This document shows positions 7,199-15,064 of a stretch of DNA of 64,000 nucleotides, piece by piece. This DNA is from Nitrospirillum pindoramense (lineage in GTDB: Bacteria > Pseudomonadota > Alphaproteobacteria > Azospirillales > Azospirillaceae): the NCBI RefSeq assembly GCF_007827955.1, contig NZ_VITR01000013.1, forward strand, positions 62,001 through 126,000, read 5' to 3'. The notes under the pieces were generated by a model. That model had not been told where the DNA came from. It searched no databases and was given only the letters and a program-made list of their open reading frames with translations. Both the position numbers and the translations under genes were made by a program. Within the stretch, counting starts at the first letter, position 1; every line of letters starts with the position of its first letter.

Positions 7199-9676
7199 AT
7201 GCGCCGGTCGATGATGGCTGCCCTCGCGGGCCTGGCGGTCCTGCAGCTGGGGCTGGCCGCCGCCGACATGCGCGCCGCCTGGGGGACGGCCCGCGACGCC
7301 CAATCGGCGCACCTGCTGGTGGTGGCCGCGCGGGACATGGCGGGGGCTATGGATGCCCAGTCGTCACAGTGGACCGCGGCCGCCCTGGCCCTGCGCGCGC
7401 CGGGTGCCGCCTTGGTGGAGGAGTTGGCGCAACGCCGGCGACAGGCGGACCGGGCGCTGGACGCGGCCTTGGATGCCCTGCCGCCCCTTCCGGCGTTGGA
7501 GGGCGCGCGCCAGCGGCTGGCCGGCGTGCGCCAGGAACTGGCGGGCCTGCGCCGGGCGGCGGACCAGTCCTTGAACCAGCCCTTCCCAGTTCCTGCAACT
7601 TCCAGAGCCCCCGATTCACCGCCGCTGCGCGACTGGCTGGCCGGGGAACGGGCCCTGGCCACGGCGGAAAGCCGCATGGTGCGCGAGCTGGTCGCCCTGG
7701 CCGCTCAGGATTTGCCCAATCCGGATGCGGATATCGCGGCGGACGCGCTGGCGGCCCGCCGTGACGCCGACCTCGCCTGGGCGGATGCGGTGACCGGCGC
7801 GTCCGCCGCCGCGTCCACCGCCCTGCTGCTGGATTGGCGCGGCGCCACCATGCCGGCGTCCGACGTCGGCGTGACGGCCGCCATGGCGCGCTTCGCCACC
7901 GCGCTTGCCGGGCAAGGGCCCAGCGGCCCAGAGGCGGTTCAACAGGCGGGTCAACAGGCGGCACCGGGGGCGGCTCAGGCGGCCCTGGCCGACATCGGGG
8001 CCGTGGCCACACGGGCGCTGGACCGCTGGGCGGCCGTGCCGCCCCCCGCACCCGCCTGGGCGGCGGTGGCGGCCGGCGCCCCCCTGGCCGGCGCCGCCCT
8101 GCTGACGCTGGTGATCCTGGTGGCCCTGCGGCAGGGCGTGTTCGGCGCCGTCTCGCGCACCGCGCGTCTGATGCGCGACCTGGCGGAGGGGCGGGTGGCC
8201 CCGTCGCCGGCCCCCGTGCCGGGCACAGGGCGGGACGAGACGGTGGCGGAACTGCACAGCGCCCTGGCCCTCTATTGGTCCCACGCCCGCCGCATCGAGC
8301 GCGAGACCCAGCGGCGGGAGCGGGCGGAGCGCCTGCTGACGGTGGAACGCAAGGTGTTGGGCATGACCGCCGGCCGCGCGCCCCTGTCGACGGTGCTGTC
8401 GGCCCTGTGTTCCGGCATGGAGGCGGATCTGGAGGGAGGGCTCTGCTCCATCGTGCTGGTCGACGCGGACGGGCGGCACATCCGCACCGGGGCGGCCCCC
8501 AGCCTGCCCGCGTCCTTCGCCCGCGCGGTCGACGGCGCGCCGGTGGGGCCGGTGGCCGGGTCCTGCGGCACCGCCATCCACCGGGGCGAGCCCGTCATCG
8601 TCACCGACATCGCCAACGATCCCCTATGGCAGGACTACCGCGCCGCCGCGGCGGAGGCCGACCTGGCCGCCTGCTGGTCCATCCCCATTCTGGCGGGCGA
8701 CGGCCACGCGCTGGGCGCCTTCGCCATCTATTTCCGATCGCCCCGGTCACCGGAAGGCTGGATGCTGGACCTGGCGCGCCGCGCCAGCCGCCTGGCCACC
8801 GTGGCCATTTCGGCCGAACGCGGGGCGGAGGAGCTGGAGCGCGCCAAGGCCGCCGCCGAGTTGGGCAACCGCACCAAGACCGAGTTCCTGGCCAACATGA
8901 GCCACGAGCTGCGTACGCCCCTGAACGCCATCATCGGTTTCGCCGAGGTGCTGGAGGGGGATTTGCGCCGGGCCCCGGACCAGGTGACCAACGCCGGCTA
9001 TGCCGGCGACATCGTGGCCAGCGGGCGCCACCTGCTGGCCATCATCAATGACATCCTGGACGTTTCGAAGATCGAGGCGGGCAAGGTCGAGTTGCGGGAA
9101 CGGGTCTGCGATGTGGCCGCCCTGGTGGCCGGGTGTGAGCGGATCGCCCGGGGCCGTGCCCTGGAAAAGCGCATCGATCTGGTCACCACCATGGCCCCGG
9201 ACCTGCCGCCGCTGCTGGCGGACGATGTTAAGATCAAGCAGATCCTGCTGAACCTGCTGTCCAACGCCGTGAAGTTCACCGAAGCCGGCGGCAGGGTGTC
9301 GCTGACCGCCACCATCAATGCCGAGGCGCAGATGGTCATCGCCGTCAGCGACACGGGCATCGGCATCGCGGATGCCGACCTGTCCAAGGTCTTCGTGCCC
9401 TTCCAGCAGATCGACAACGTCTACGCCCGCACCACACAGGGCACCGGCCTGGGTCTGTCCCTGTCCAAGGGGCTGGCCGAGCTGCATGGCGGCCGTCTGG
9501 ACATCGTCTCGCGGCTAGGACAGGGGACCACCGTGTCCCTGGTCCTGCCCAGCCAGCGCCTGTTGACCGGCGGTGTCGGCGACACCGGCCGGGTCAACTC
9601 GGTCCCCGGTGCCGTGCCTTCCGCCGCCCTGGCGCCCGCTGTTTTGGCGGCCGCCTTGGGCGACAAGGGCGCCTGA
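7199..9676 (+). CDS. membrane-bound GAF sensor histidine kinase
   Basis: An 825-residue kinase. Order: N-terminal membrane segment (about 5-25), a long Ala/Arg-rich periplasmic helical region (about 30-290), second membrane segment (about 296-318), HAMP-like linker, GAF domain (about 385-540), HisKA with phospho-acceptor His569 in MSHELRTPLNAIIGF, and HATPase_c (about 675-785) with QILLNLLSNAVKF, SDTGIGI and GTGLGLSLSKG. There is no receiver domain, and no response regulator gene lies nearby, so its partner is elsewhere. The start at 7199 gives a short basic N-terminus before the first membrane segment; upstream in-frame extension is possible. Ligand unknown. Confidence 0.85.
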   Translation: MRRSMMAALAGLAVLQLGLAAADMRAAWGTARDAQSAHLLVVAARDMAGAMDAQSSQWTAAALALRAPGAALVEELAQRRRQADRALDAALDALPPLPALEGARQRLAGVRQELAGLRRAADQSLNQPFPVPATSRAPDSPPLRDWLAGERALATAESRMVRELVALAAQDLPNPDADIAADALAARRDADLAWADAVTGASAAASTALLLDWRGATMPASDVGVTAAMARFATALAGQGPSGPEAVQQAGQQAAPGAAQAALADIGAVATRALDRWAAVPPPAPAWAAVAAGAPLAGAALLTLVILVALRQGVFGAVSRTARLMRDLAEGRVAPSPAPVPGTGRDETVAELHSALALYWSHARRIERETQRRERAERLLTVERKVLGMTAGRAPLSTVLSALCSGMEADLEGGLCSIVLVDADGRHIRTGAAPSLPASFARAVDGAPVGPVAGSCGTAIHRGEPVIVTDIANDPLWQDYRAAAAEADLAACWSIPILAGDGHALGAFAIYFRSPRSPEGWMLDLARRASRLATVAISAERGAEELERAKAAAELGNRTKTEFLANMSHELRTPLNAIIGFAEVLEGDLRRAPDQVTNAGYAGDIVASGRHLLAIINDILDVSKIEAGKVELRERVCDVAALVAGCERIARGRALEKRIDLVTTMAPDLPPLLADDVKIKQILLNLLSNAVKFTEAGGRVSLTATINAEAQMVIAVSDTGIGIADADLSKVFVPFQQIDNVYARTTQGTGLGLSLSKGLAELHGGRLDIVSRLGQGTTVSLVLPSQRLLTGGVGDTGRVNSVPGAVPSAALAPAVLAAALGDKGA

Positions 9677-9685
9677 AGTAAACGA

Positions 9686-9714
9686 AACCCCCGGAAGCGG
9701 GGCTTCCGGGGGTT
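9686..9714 (-). terminator. terminator downstream of ornithine decarboxylase
   Basis: 13-bp arms (9686-9698 and 9702-9714, AACCCCCGGAAGC and its complement) around a 3-nt loop. On the minus strand the hairpin is followed by TTTCGTTTACTT, fitting a terminator for the decarboxylase transcript; it may also stop the kinase transcript. Confidence 0.75.
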
Positions 9715-9768
9715 CGAAACCAAACGCCTCATGGCCCAGCCAAAGGCCAGGGGCACCGCATCTGGGGA

Positions 9769-10899
9769 TCAGATGTAGTAGGAGGCCAGCGGCGAGAAGC
9801 CGTTGAAGTTCACGGCCGAGTAGGTGGTGGTGTAGGCGCCCGTCGCCAGGATGTCGACCTTGTCGCCGATGCGCAGGTCCACCGGCAGCCGGTATTCGGC
9901 CTTCTCATACAGCACGTCGGCGCTGTCGCAGGTCGGGCCGGCCAGGATGACCGGCTCCGCATCGCCGCCGTCGTGGGGCGTCTGGATGGGATACTTGATG
10001 GCCTCGTCCATGGTCTCGGCCAAGCCGCCGAACTTGCCGATGTCCAGATAGACCCAGCGGCGGTCGTCGCGGTGCGACTTGCGCGAGATCAGCACCACTT
10101 CCGAGCGGATGACCCCGGCGTTGCCCACCATGCTGCGACCCGGTTCGATGATGGTTTCGGGCAGGCGGTTGCCGAAATGCTTGCGCAGCGAGGCCTCGAT
10201 GGCGTTGCCGTACTCACCCTCGCTGGGAATGTCCTTCAGGTAGCGGGTGGCGAAGCCGCCGCCCAGGTTCACCATGCGCAGCATCACGCCCTGCTCTTCC
10301 AGGGTGCGGAAGATCTCGGCGGTCTGGGCCAGGGCCTTGTCCCACTGGGTCAGGTCGCGCTGCTGCGAGCCGACGTGGAAGGACACGCCATACGGCACGA
10401 CGTTCAGGGTGGAGGCGGCCAGCAGCAGCTCCGCCGCCATGTCCGGCTCGCAGCCGAACTTGCGCGACAGCGGCCAGTCGGCACCTTCGCCTGAGGTCAG
10501 GATGCGGCAGAACACACGGGCGCCGGGGGCGTGCTCGGCGATCTTCTCCAGCTCTTCCCGGCTGTCGAAGGCGAACAGGCTGATGCCCAGGGCGTGGGCG
10601 CGGGCGATGTCCGACGCCTTCTTGATGGTGTTGCCGAAGCTGATGCGGTCGGCGGTGGCGCCGGCCTCCAGGCAATACTGGATTTCCGGCAGGCTGGCGG
10701 TGTCGAAGCAGGAGCCCTGCTCCACCAGCAGCTTCAGGATCTCCGGCGCCGGGTTGGCCTTCACGGCATAGAAGATGCGGGCCTCGGGCAGGGCGTCGCG
10801 CAGGTTGCCGTAGTTACCGGCCACGACGTCCAGGTCAACCACCAGGCAGGGGGTGGCGGGCGTGTTCTCAGCGAAAAAACGAGCGATCTTCTCGGTCAT
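9769..10899 (-). CDS. ornithine/lysine-type PLP decarboxylase (fold type III)
   Basis: A 376-residue enzyme of the alanine-racemase-fold (group IV) decarboxylases, which convert ornithine to putrescine and sometimes lysine to cadaverine. The PLP lysine is K47 in FYAVKANPAPEIL. Other motifs are SFHVGSQ, NLGGGF (phosphate loop), EPGRSMV and the catalytic cysteine in GPTCDSADVLYEK. The start at 10899 is preferred over an in-frame ATG at 10917 because CGGAG sits 6 nt upstream of it. The long leader (10900 to about 11310) contains two tandem hairpins and a candidate leader peptide, suggesting control by polyamines. The symbol is left open because substrate choice cannot be read reliably. Confidence 0.9.
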   Translation of the reverse strand: MTEKIARFFAENTPATPCLVVDLDVVAGNYGNLRDALPEARIFYAVKANPAPEILKLLVEQGSCFDTASLPEIQYCLEAGATADRISFGNTIKKASDIARAHALGISLFAFDSREELEKIAEHAPGARVFCRILTSGEGADWPLSRKFGCEPDMAAELLLAASTLNVVPYGVSFHVGSQQRDLTQWDKALAQTAEIFRTLEEQGVMLRMVNLGGGFATRYLKDIPSEGEYGNAIEASLRKHFGNRLPETIIEPGRSMVGNAGVIRSEVVLISRKSHRDDRRWVYLDIGKFGGLAETMDEAIKYPIQTPHDGGDAEPVILAGPTCDSADVLYEKAEYRLPVDLRIGDKVDILATGAYTTTYSAVNFNGFSPLASYYI

Positions 10900-10955
10900 C
10901 GATGACTCCGAGGCCAAAAGGCATATCAGGGGATGGATCGGGAATGGGGGCTTGG

Positions 10956-11012
10956 CCGGGCAATGGCCCGGGTCCGTTCACTTAACCGGGCAGCGGCCCG
11001 GGTCCGTTCAAG
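10956..11012 (-). promoter_or_regulatory. tandem hairpins in the ornithine decarboxylase leader
   Basis: Two near-identical 25-bp direct repeats (10956-10980, 10986-11010), each able to fold as CCGGGC/GCCCGG around a 4-nt loop (10956-10971 and 10986-11001 on the + strand). In the upstream one, flanking CTTGAAC and GTTAAG can extend the stem with one bulge. They lie about 55-115 nt upstream of the decarboxylase start. Position and class of target gene recall the alphaproteobacterial speF leader motif, but I cannot confirm a match. Confidence 0.6.
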
Positions 11013-11042
11013 CGTGCCGATGAAGCGGCCGGCCCGAACGGG

Positions 11043-11204
11043 TCAGATACTGGAGATATGCCCAGGCGGCGCGAGGAAAACGCAAAGCACCGGCCCGGTC
11101 TGACTGACGACCGCCTGATCATGGCCCACCCGACTCTGCATCAGAGCGGGGGCAGGGGATCGAGGAAAGGCGGGCGCGTGCCCACCGACAACAACATCAA
11201 CCAT
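11043..11204 (-). CDS. candidate 53-residue leader peptide of ornithine decarboxylase
   Basis: An ATG at 11204 preceded by TTGGAGG with 5-nt spacing, one of the strongest ribosome binding sites in the window, opens a 53-codon frame starting MVDVVVGGHAPAF and ending PPGHISSI. It has no recognisable domain. The stop lies about 145 nt upstream of the decarboxylase start, with the tandem hairpins between them. The arrangement (strong RBS, short peptide, hairpins, polyamine gene) fits translation-dependent control as known for speFL in gammaproteobacteria. The peptide itself is not recognisably related to SpeFL. Confidence 0.45.
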   Translation of the reverse strand: MVDVVVGGHAPAFPRSPAPALMQSRVGHDQAVVSQTGPVLCVFLAPPGHISSI

Positions 11205-11489
11205 CGTAGCCTCCAATTCGCCGCCTTGCTTAAGGGACGGACGAGGATACGCGTTACGTCGTTGCATAACCGACGGGGGGACCATTCCGCCCGGGGCCAT
11301 AGGCACGTGCGCTGCGACTACGCGCTATATAAGATGGAAAGCCGGGGTTGCACAGCGATTTTTTTCGGGCGGCGGCGGGCCTGCGACGACATGGCCAGGC
11401 GGGCGTTTCGGTGGCGCGGGCGCCTTATCACAAATCTCAATTTCGCCACTTTTGCGGCCCAAATTGGCCATGTCGCGGTGGCCTTATGC

Positions 11490-11650
11490 GCATAGAGGAC
11501 GACGCGACATTGACCCCCTGCCGGGGTCGGAAGCCCCTCCCGCCCGGTCTCCCCCGACCGGCCTACCGGAGGTGTCCTCTCCAGCCTGCCCCGGCTGGTC
11601 TATCAAACGGCCACCGCACCTGCCCCCCGCGGTGGCCGTTTTTCTTTTTA
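11490..11650 (+). ncRNA. candidate structured small RNA with Rho-independent terminator
   Basis: No credible gene is seen here, but stems are dense. A closing helix AGAGGAC/GTCCTCT (11494-11500 with 11574-11580) encloses GACCCC/GGGGTC (11512-11517, 11523-11528) and CCGGTC/GACCGG (11544-11549, 11556-11561). It is followed by CCAGCC/GGCTGG (11581-11586, 11593-11598) and the terminator at 11606. Upstream, TTGGCC (11464) and TATGCG (about 11485) could be a weak promoter. The family is not recognised; it does not look like 6S, SRP or tmRNA. An alternative is a long 5' leader for ccmA, but the strong terminator argues for a separate transcript or an attenuator. Confidence 0.5.
11606..11648 (+). terminator. 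strong Rho-independent terminator
   Basis: 12-bp perfect arms AACGGCCACCGC (11606-11617) and GCGGTGGCCGTT (11629-11640), then TTTCTTTTT. It ends the candidate small RNA and lies 250 bp upstream of ccmA. Confidence 0.9.
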
Positions 11651-11656
11651 TCGGTT

Positions 11657-11754
11657 CCCTCAGGCGCCGGGCGCGGGCATCCGCCCGCTGGGCTTGTCCT
11701 CCCTTTCCAGTTCACTACGTTCCCCGGAAAGGTCCGGCGGCCACGGTCGTGGCC
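11657..11754 (+). repeat. three-stem interspersed repeat, copy C
   Basis: Stem 1 GCGGGC/GCCCGC with loop ATCC (11673-11688), stem 2 CCTTTCC/GGAAAGG (11702-11708 with 11726-11732), stem 3 GGCCAC/GTGGCC with loop GGTC (11739-11754). It lies between the small-RNA terminator and ccmA. The remaining 11755-11896 stretch, just before ccmA, shows only weak further similarity to the element. Confidence 0.85.
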
Positions 11755-11896
11755 TTGTCGCTGCGCTCCGTTTCGCGCCCCACAAAGGTTTGGCGACTCA
11801 CGGGCCTCATCACCGGCGGGTATTGATCCAGCGCTTTGTGCCGCCGCCGCCTGCGGCCTATAGTCGGGGCCCTTTCGACTCCGGCGCCCAGGGCCC

Positions 11897-12586
11897 ATGA
11901 TCTCAACCGCTCTCTTCACCGGCCATGACCTGCTGTGCCTGCGCGGCGGGCGCCTGGTGTTCCAGGATCTGGACTTCCAATTGGCCGCGGGTGGCTGCCT
12001 CACCCTGGTCGGCCCCAACGGCAGCGGCAAGTCCACACTGCTGCGCCTGATGGCCGGTTTGCTGAAGCCCCTGCGCGGTATCATCGCCTGGGATGGCGTG
12101 TCCTTGGGCCAGGACCCGGAGGCGCACCGCGCCCGCCTGCACTATGTCGGCCACCTGGACGCGGTGAAGGCCAGCTTCACCTGCCGGGAGATGCTGGCCT
12201 TCTGGGCGGGCTTGCGCGGTGGGGGCGGCATGGGCGTGGCCGGGGTGGACGCGGCCCTGGCCGCCTTCGCCATCGATGCCATCGCCGACGTGCCGGGCCG
12301 TTTCCTATCCGCCGGGCAGCGCCGCCGCCTGTCCCTGGCGCGCCTGGTGGCGGCGCCGGCGCCCCTGTGGTTGCTGGATGAACCCACCGTGGGTCTGGAC
12401 CGTGCCTCCGTCGCCCTGCTGGAGGACGCCATCGCCCGCCACCGCGCCCAGGGCGGGCGGGTCGTGCTGTCCACCCACATCGACCTGGCGACTCCGGGCG
12501 GGGACGTCCTGGACCTGGCCGCCTTCACGCCGGTCGAGGAGGACGAAAGCCTGGACGGCTGCGATGGGGCGGAGGACGCCGCCTGA
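11897..12586 (+). CDS. ccmA: haem exporter ATPase CcmA
   Basis: A 229-residue ABC ATPase of the CcmABCD complex that releases holo-CcmE during cytochrome c maturation. Walker A is GPNGSGKSTLL (about residues 39-49), the ABC signature is LSAGQRRRLSLARLV, and Walker B is LWLLDEP followed by a switch histidine in LSTHID. The length and short N-terminus fit the family. Its stop codon overlaps the ccmB start (TGATG). It is the first gene of the ccm locus. Confidence 0.95.
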   Translation: MISTALFTGHDLLCLRGGRLVFQDLDFQLAAGGCLTLVGPNGSGKSTLLRLMAGLLKPLRGIIAWDGVSLGQDPEAHRARLHYVGHLDAVKASFTCREMLAFWAGLRGGGGMGVAGVDAALAAFAIDAIADVPGRFLSAGQRRRLSLARLVAAPAPLWLLDEPTVGLDRASVALLEDAIARHRAQGGRVVLSTHIDLATPGGDVLDLAAFTPVEEDESLDGCDGAEDAA

Positions 12587-13242
12587 TGCTCCGTCTCATC
12601 CTGCGCGACCTGCGCCTGGTGTTGCGCCAGGGCAGCGACGCCACCGCCGCCCTGATGTTCTTCGTGCTGTGCGTGGTGCTGTTCCCCTTCGGCGTGGGGC
12701 CGGAACCCAACGTGCTGACCCGCATCGCCCCCGGCGTGCTGCTGATCGCGGCCCTGTTGGCGGCGCTGTTGTCCATGGAGCGGCTGTTCCAGGGGGACTT
12801 TGAAGACGGCAGCCTGGAACTGCTGCTGCTGTCGCCGCTGCCGGCGGAGGGGGTGGCCGTCGCCAAGGTGGCCGCCCACTGGCTGGTGACGGGCGTGCCC
12901 CTGATGCTGGTGGCGCCCCTGCTGGCCCTGTTGCTGCGCATGCCGGTGGATCAACTGGGCCTGCTGGTCGGCACCCTGGCCCTGGTCACGCCCCTGCTCA
13001 GCCTCATCGGCGCCGTTGGGGCCGCCCTGACCCTCGGTGCCCGGCGCAGCGGCGTGCTGCTGCCCCTGCTGGTGCTGCCGCTGTACATCCCCGTGCTGAT
13101 CTTCGCCGCCGCCGGCCTGGACGCAGGCCTGTCCGGCCTCTCCCCCCGGCCGCACTTGCTGCTGCTGGGTGGCATGCTGTGCGGCGCGCTGGTCCTGGCC
13201 CCGCTGGCCATCGCCGCCGCGCTGCGGGCGGCGCATGAGTAA
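12586..13242 (+). CDS. ccmB: haem exporter permease CcmB
   Basis: A 218-residue integral membrane protein with six predicted helices. Typical CcmB features are the start MLRLILRDLRLVLRQGSD, LFPFGVGPEP, and FEDGSLELLLLSPLP. It forms the membrane part of the CcmA ATPase complex. It is translationally coupled to ccmA and followed not by ccmC but by a toxin-antitoxin pair. Confidence 0.95.
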   Translation: MLRLILRDLRLVLRQGSDATAALMFFVLCVVLFPFGVGPEPNVLTRIAPGVLLIAALLAALLSMERLFQGDFEDGSLELLLLSPLPAEGVAVAKVAAHWLVTGVPLMLVAPLLALLLRMPVDQLGLLVGTLALVTPLLSLIGAVGAALTLGARRSGVLLPLLVLPLYIPVLIFAAAGLDAGLSGLSPRPHLLLLGGMLCGALVLAPLAIAAALRAAHE

Positions 13243-13256
13243 GCGCGACTGAAGCT

Positions 13257-13275
13257 AGATACACATTGTGTATCT
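13257..13275. promoter_or_regulatory. 19-bp palindromic operator upstream of the toxin-antitoxin pair
   Basis: Perfect palindrome AGATACACA/TGTGTATCT around a central T, immediately upstream of the antitoxin gene. DUF1778 antitoxins have a ribbon-helix-helix fold and usually repress their own promoter, so this is the likely operator. A TATGGT at 13284 could be the -10 element. Confidence 0.75.
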
Positions 13276-13311
13276 TGGTGTGCTATGGTGGCCTCAATAG
13301 AAAGGGCCATC

Positions 13312-13593
13312 ATGACCAAGCCATCCATGGAAACCCATGCGAAGCCGGTGAACCTGCGCATTCGTGAGGATGTTCGCCGGATGATAGACCGCGCGGCCGG
13401 CTTGCGCGGCAAAACCCGGTCGGACTTCATGATCGAGGCGGCCTATCGCGCCGCTGAAGACACGCTGCTGGACCAGGCGCTGGTGCGGGTCGACGTCGAC
13501 AGCTATGGGCACTATCTCGCCATCCTGGACCAGCCACCCGGCGGTGAAGGGTTCGAGCGGCTGATGAAGGCGCCCAAGCCGTGGCGCGTGTGA
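13312..13593 (+). CDS. DUF1778 (TacA-type) antitoxin
   Basis: A 93-residue protein with the DUF1778 layout: an N-terminal ribbon-helix-helix DNA-binding part (VNLRIREDVRRMIDRAAGLRGKTRSDFMIEAA) and a C-terminal tail (LDQPPGGEGFERLMKAPKPW) that in this family wraps around and neutralises the GNAT toxin. The start at 13312 is chosen because AAAGGG lies 5 nt upstream; a start at 13285 is less likely. The GNAT toxin gene begins 13 bp after the stop. The pair interrupts ccmB and ccmC, a sign of insertion. Confidence 0.9.
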   Translation: MTKPSMETHAKPVNLRIREDVRRMIDRAAGLRGKTRSDFMIEAAYRAAEDTLLDQALVRVDVDSYGHYLAILDQPPGGEGFERLMKAPKPWRV

Positions 13594-13606
13594 CGCCTGA
13601 TCTCCC

Positions 13607-14092
13607 GTGACGCTCACGGCGCCAACGCCGCTTGGCGAGCTCCATGACCTCGACCAGTTCCAAAGCGGCCATGACACGCTGGATCATTGGCTGCGGCGGC
13701 GCGCTCGCGCCAATCAGGTCAGCGGCGCTTCCCGCACCTATGTCGTTGCCGAAGGCCGGCGGGTGGTCGGCTATTACTGCCTTGCGTCCGGGGCGCTGGA
13801 TATATCCGACGCGCCGGGCGCTATCCGCCGCAACATGCCCGATCCCGTTCCCATGGCGGTACTCGGCCGCCTGGCGGTCGACCGGACCTGGCAGGGCAGG
13901 GGGCTGGGTGCCGCGTTGTTGCAGGACGCGGTGCTGCGCAGTTCGCACGCCGCGTCAATCCTGGGGATACGCGGCCTGCTCGTCCACGCGATCTCGGATG
14001 CGGCGAAGGCGTTTTATGAGCACTACGGCTTCCTCAGCACACCCAATCATCCGCTGACGCTCGTGCTGTCGCTCAAGGCCCACGATCCCTAA
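13607..14092 (+). CDS. GNAT toxin (TacT-type)
   Basis: A 161-residue GNAT acetyltransferase starting with GTG. In this toxin class the substrate is the amino group of charged tRNAs, which blocks translation. Visible features are FQSGHDTLDHWLRRRA near the N-terminus (typical of TacT-like toxins), the acetyl-CoA loop VDRTWQGRGLGAALL, and a C-terminal FYEHYGF with the conserved tyrosine. Pairing with the DUF1778 gene makes toxin function likely. Confidence 0.9.
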   Translation: MTLTAPTPLGELHDLDQFQSGHDTLDHWLRRRARANQVSGASRTYVVAEGRRVVGYYCLASGALDISDAPGAIRRNMPDPVPMAVLGRLAVDRTWQGRGLGAALLQDAVLRSSHAASILGIRGLLVHAISDAAKAFYEHYGFLSTPNHPLTLVLSLKAHDP

Positions 14093-14191
14093 GAGGGGAT
14101 CATTCGCCCCCTACATCATTGGGCGTGATCCATATCAATTTACGGCGTATCCCGATGGCAAAGGCCGGCGGGCGTGATACATAACGGGGCC

Positions 14192-14908
14192 ATGCATCGC
14201 TTCGCCAACCCCGCCCGCTTTCTGAAGATCGCCAACGCCGTGCTGCCGTGGGTGGCCGGCCTGTCGGTGGTCTGTTTCGCGGCCGGGCTGTATCTGGGCC
14301 TGATCGCCTCGCCGCCGGACTACCAGCAGGGCGACACCGTCCGGATCATGTACATCCATGTGCCCGCCGCGTGGATGAGCATGTTCACCTACAGCACCAT
14401 GGCCGTGGCCGCCGCCGCCGCCCTGGTGTGGAAGCATCCCCTGGCCGAGGTCTACGCCAAGGCGGCCGCCCCCCTGGGGGCTGGCTTCACCGCCCTGTGC
14501 CTGCTGACCGGGTCGCTGTGGGGGGCGCCCATGTGGGGCACATGGTGGGTGTGGGACGCGCGGCTGACCAGTGTGCTGGTGCTGTTCTTCCTCTACCTCG
14601 GCTACATGGCCCTGGTGGACGCCTTCGACGATCCGGCGCGGGGGAACAAGGCCGGCAACATCCTGTTGCTGGTGGGGGCCGTGAACGTGCCCATCATCAA
14701 GTTTTCGGTGGAGTGGTGGAACACCCTGCACCAGCCGGCCAGCGTGTTCCGCCTGGGCGGGCCCACCATCGCCGCCAGCATGCTGTGGCCCCTGTTGCTG
14801 TTGGCCGTGGCCTTCCAGAGCTATTTCTTCGCCGTCGTCATCCTGCGCATTCGGGCCGGGCTGGCCGCGCGCCGGGTCCAGACCCTGCGCCTGGGCCAGG
14901 CGGGCTGA
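14192..14908 (+). CDS. ccmC: haem exporter/transfer protein CcmC
   Basis: A 238-residue membrane protein with six predicted helices. The tryptophan-rich WWD segment WGAPMWGTWWVWDARLTS is visible, with histidines in MYIHVPAAWM and WWNTLHQPAS that coordinate haem in CcmC. It loads haem onto CcmE. The start at 14192 is preferred over a GTG at 14174 because it matches the usual length. It is separated from ccmB by the toxin-antitoxin genes and followed by a 156-bp gap before ccmD. Confidence 0.95.
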   Translation: MHRFANPARFLKIANAVLPWVAGLSVVCFAAGLYLGLIASPPDYQQGDTVRIMYIHVPAAWMSMFTYSTMAVAAAAALVWKHPLAEVYAKAAAPLGAGFTALCLLTGSLWGAPMWGTWWVWDARLTSVLVLFFLYLGYMALVDAFDDPARGNKAGNILLLVGAVNVPIIKFSVEWWNTLHQPASVFRLGGPTIAASMLWPLLLLAVAFQSYFFAVVILRIRAGLAARRVQTLRLGQAG

Positions 14909-15064
14909 GTCCTTGGACGATGCTCTCGGGATGGCCGGGCAACAGGATCGGCGGCGGTCGTTACGGCAGCGTGATGGTTTTGCGGCGTGGTGGTTTGACG
15001 GCTGTTCCGGCATTCCGGCCCCTCAAGCGGGCCTCTGGATGGCGGGCCTTTGGGTGAGAGTGTG

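Noticed and set aside
11043-11306. An 87-residue gene using the upstream start at 11306
   Set aside because: Only the internal ATG at 11204 has a ribosome site; the upper part overlaps the likely promoter region.
11490-11650. SRP RNA, 6S RNA or tmRNA
   Set aside because: Lacks the SRP GGAAGCAGC-type core, the long central bubble of 6S and any tRNA-like ends.
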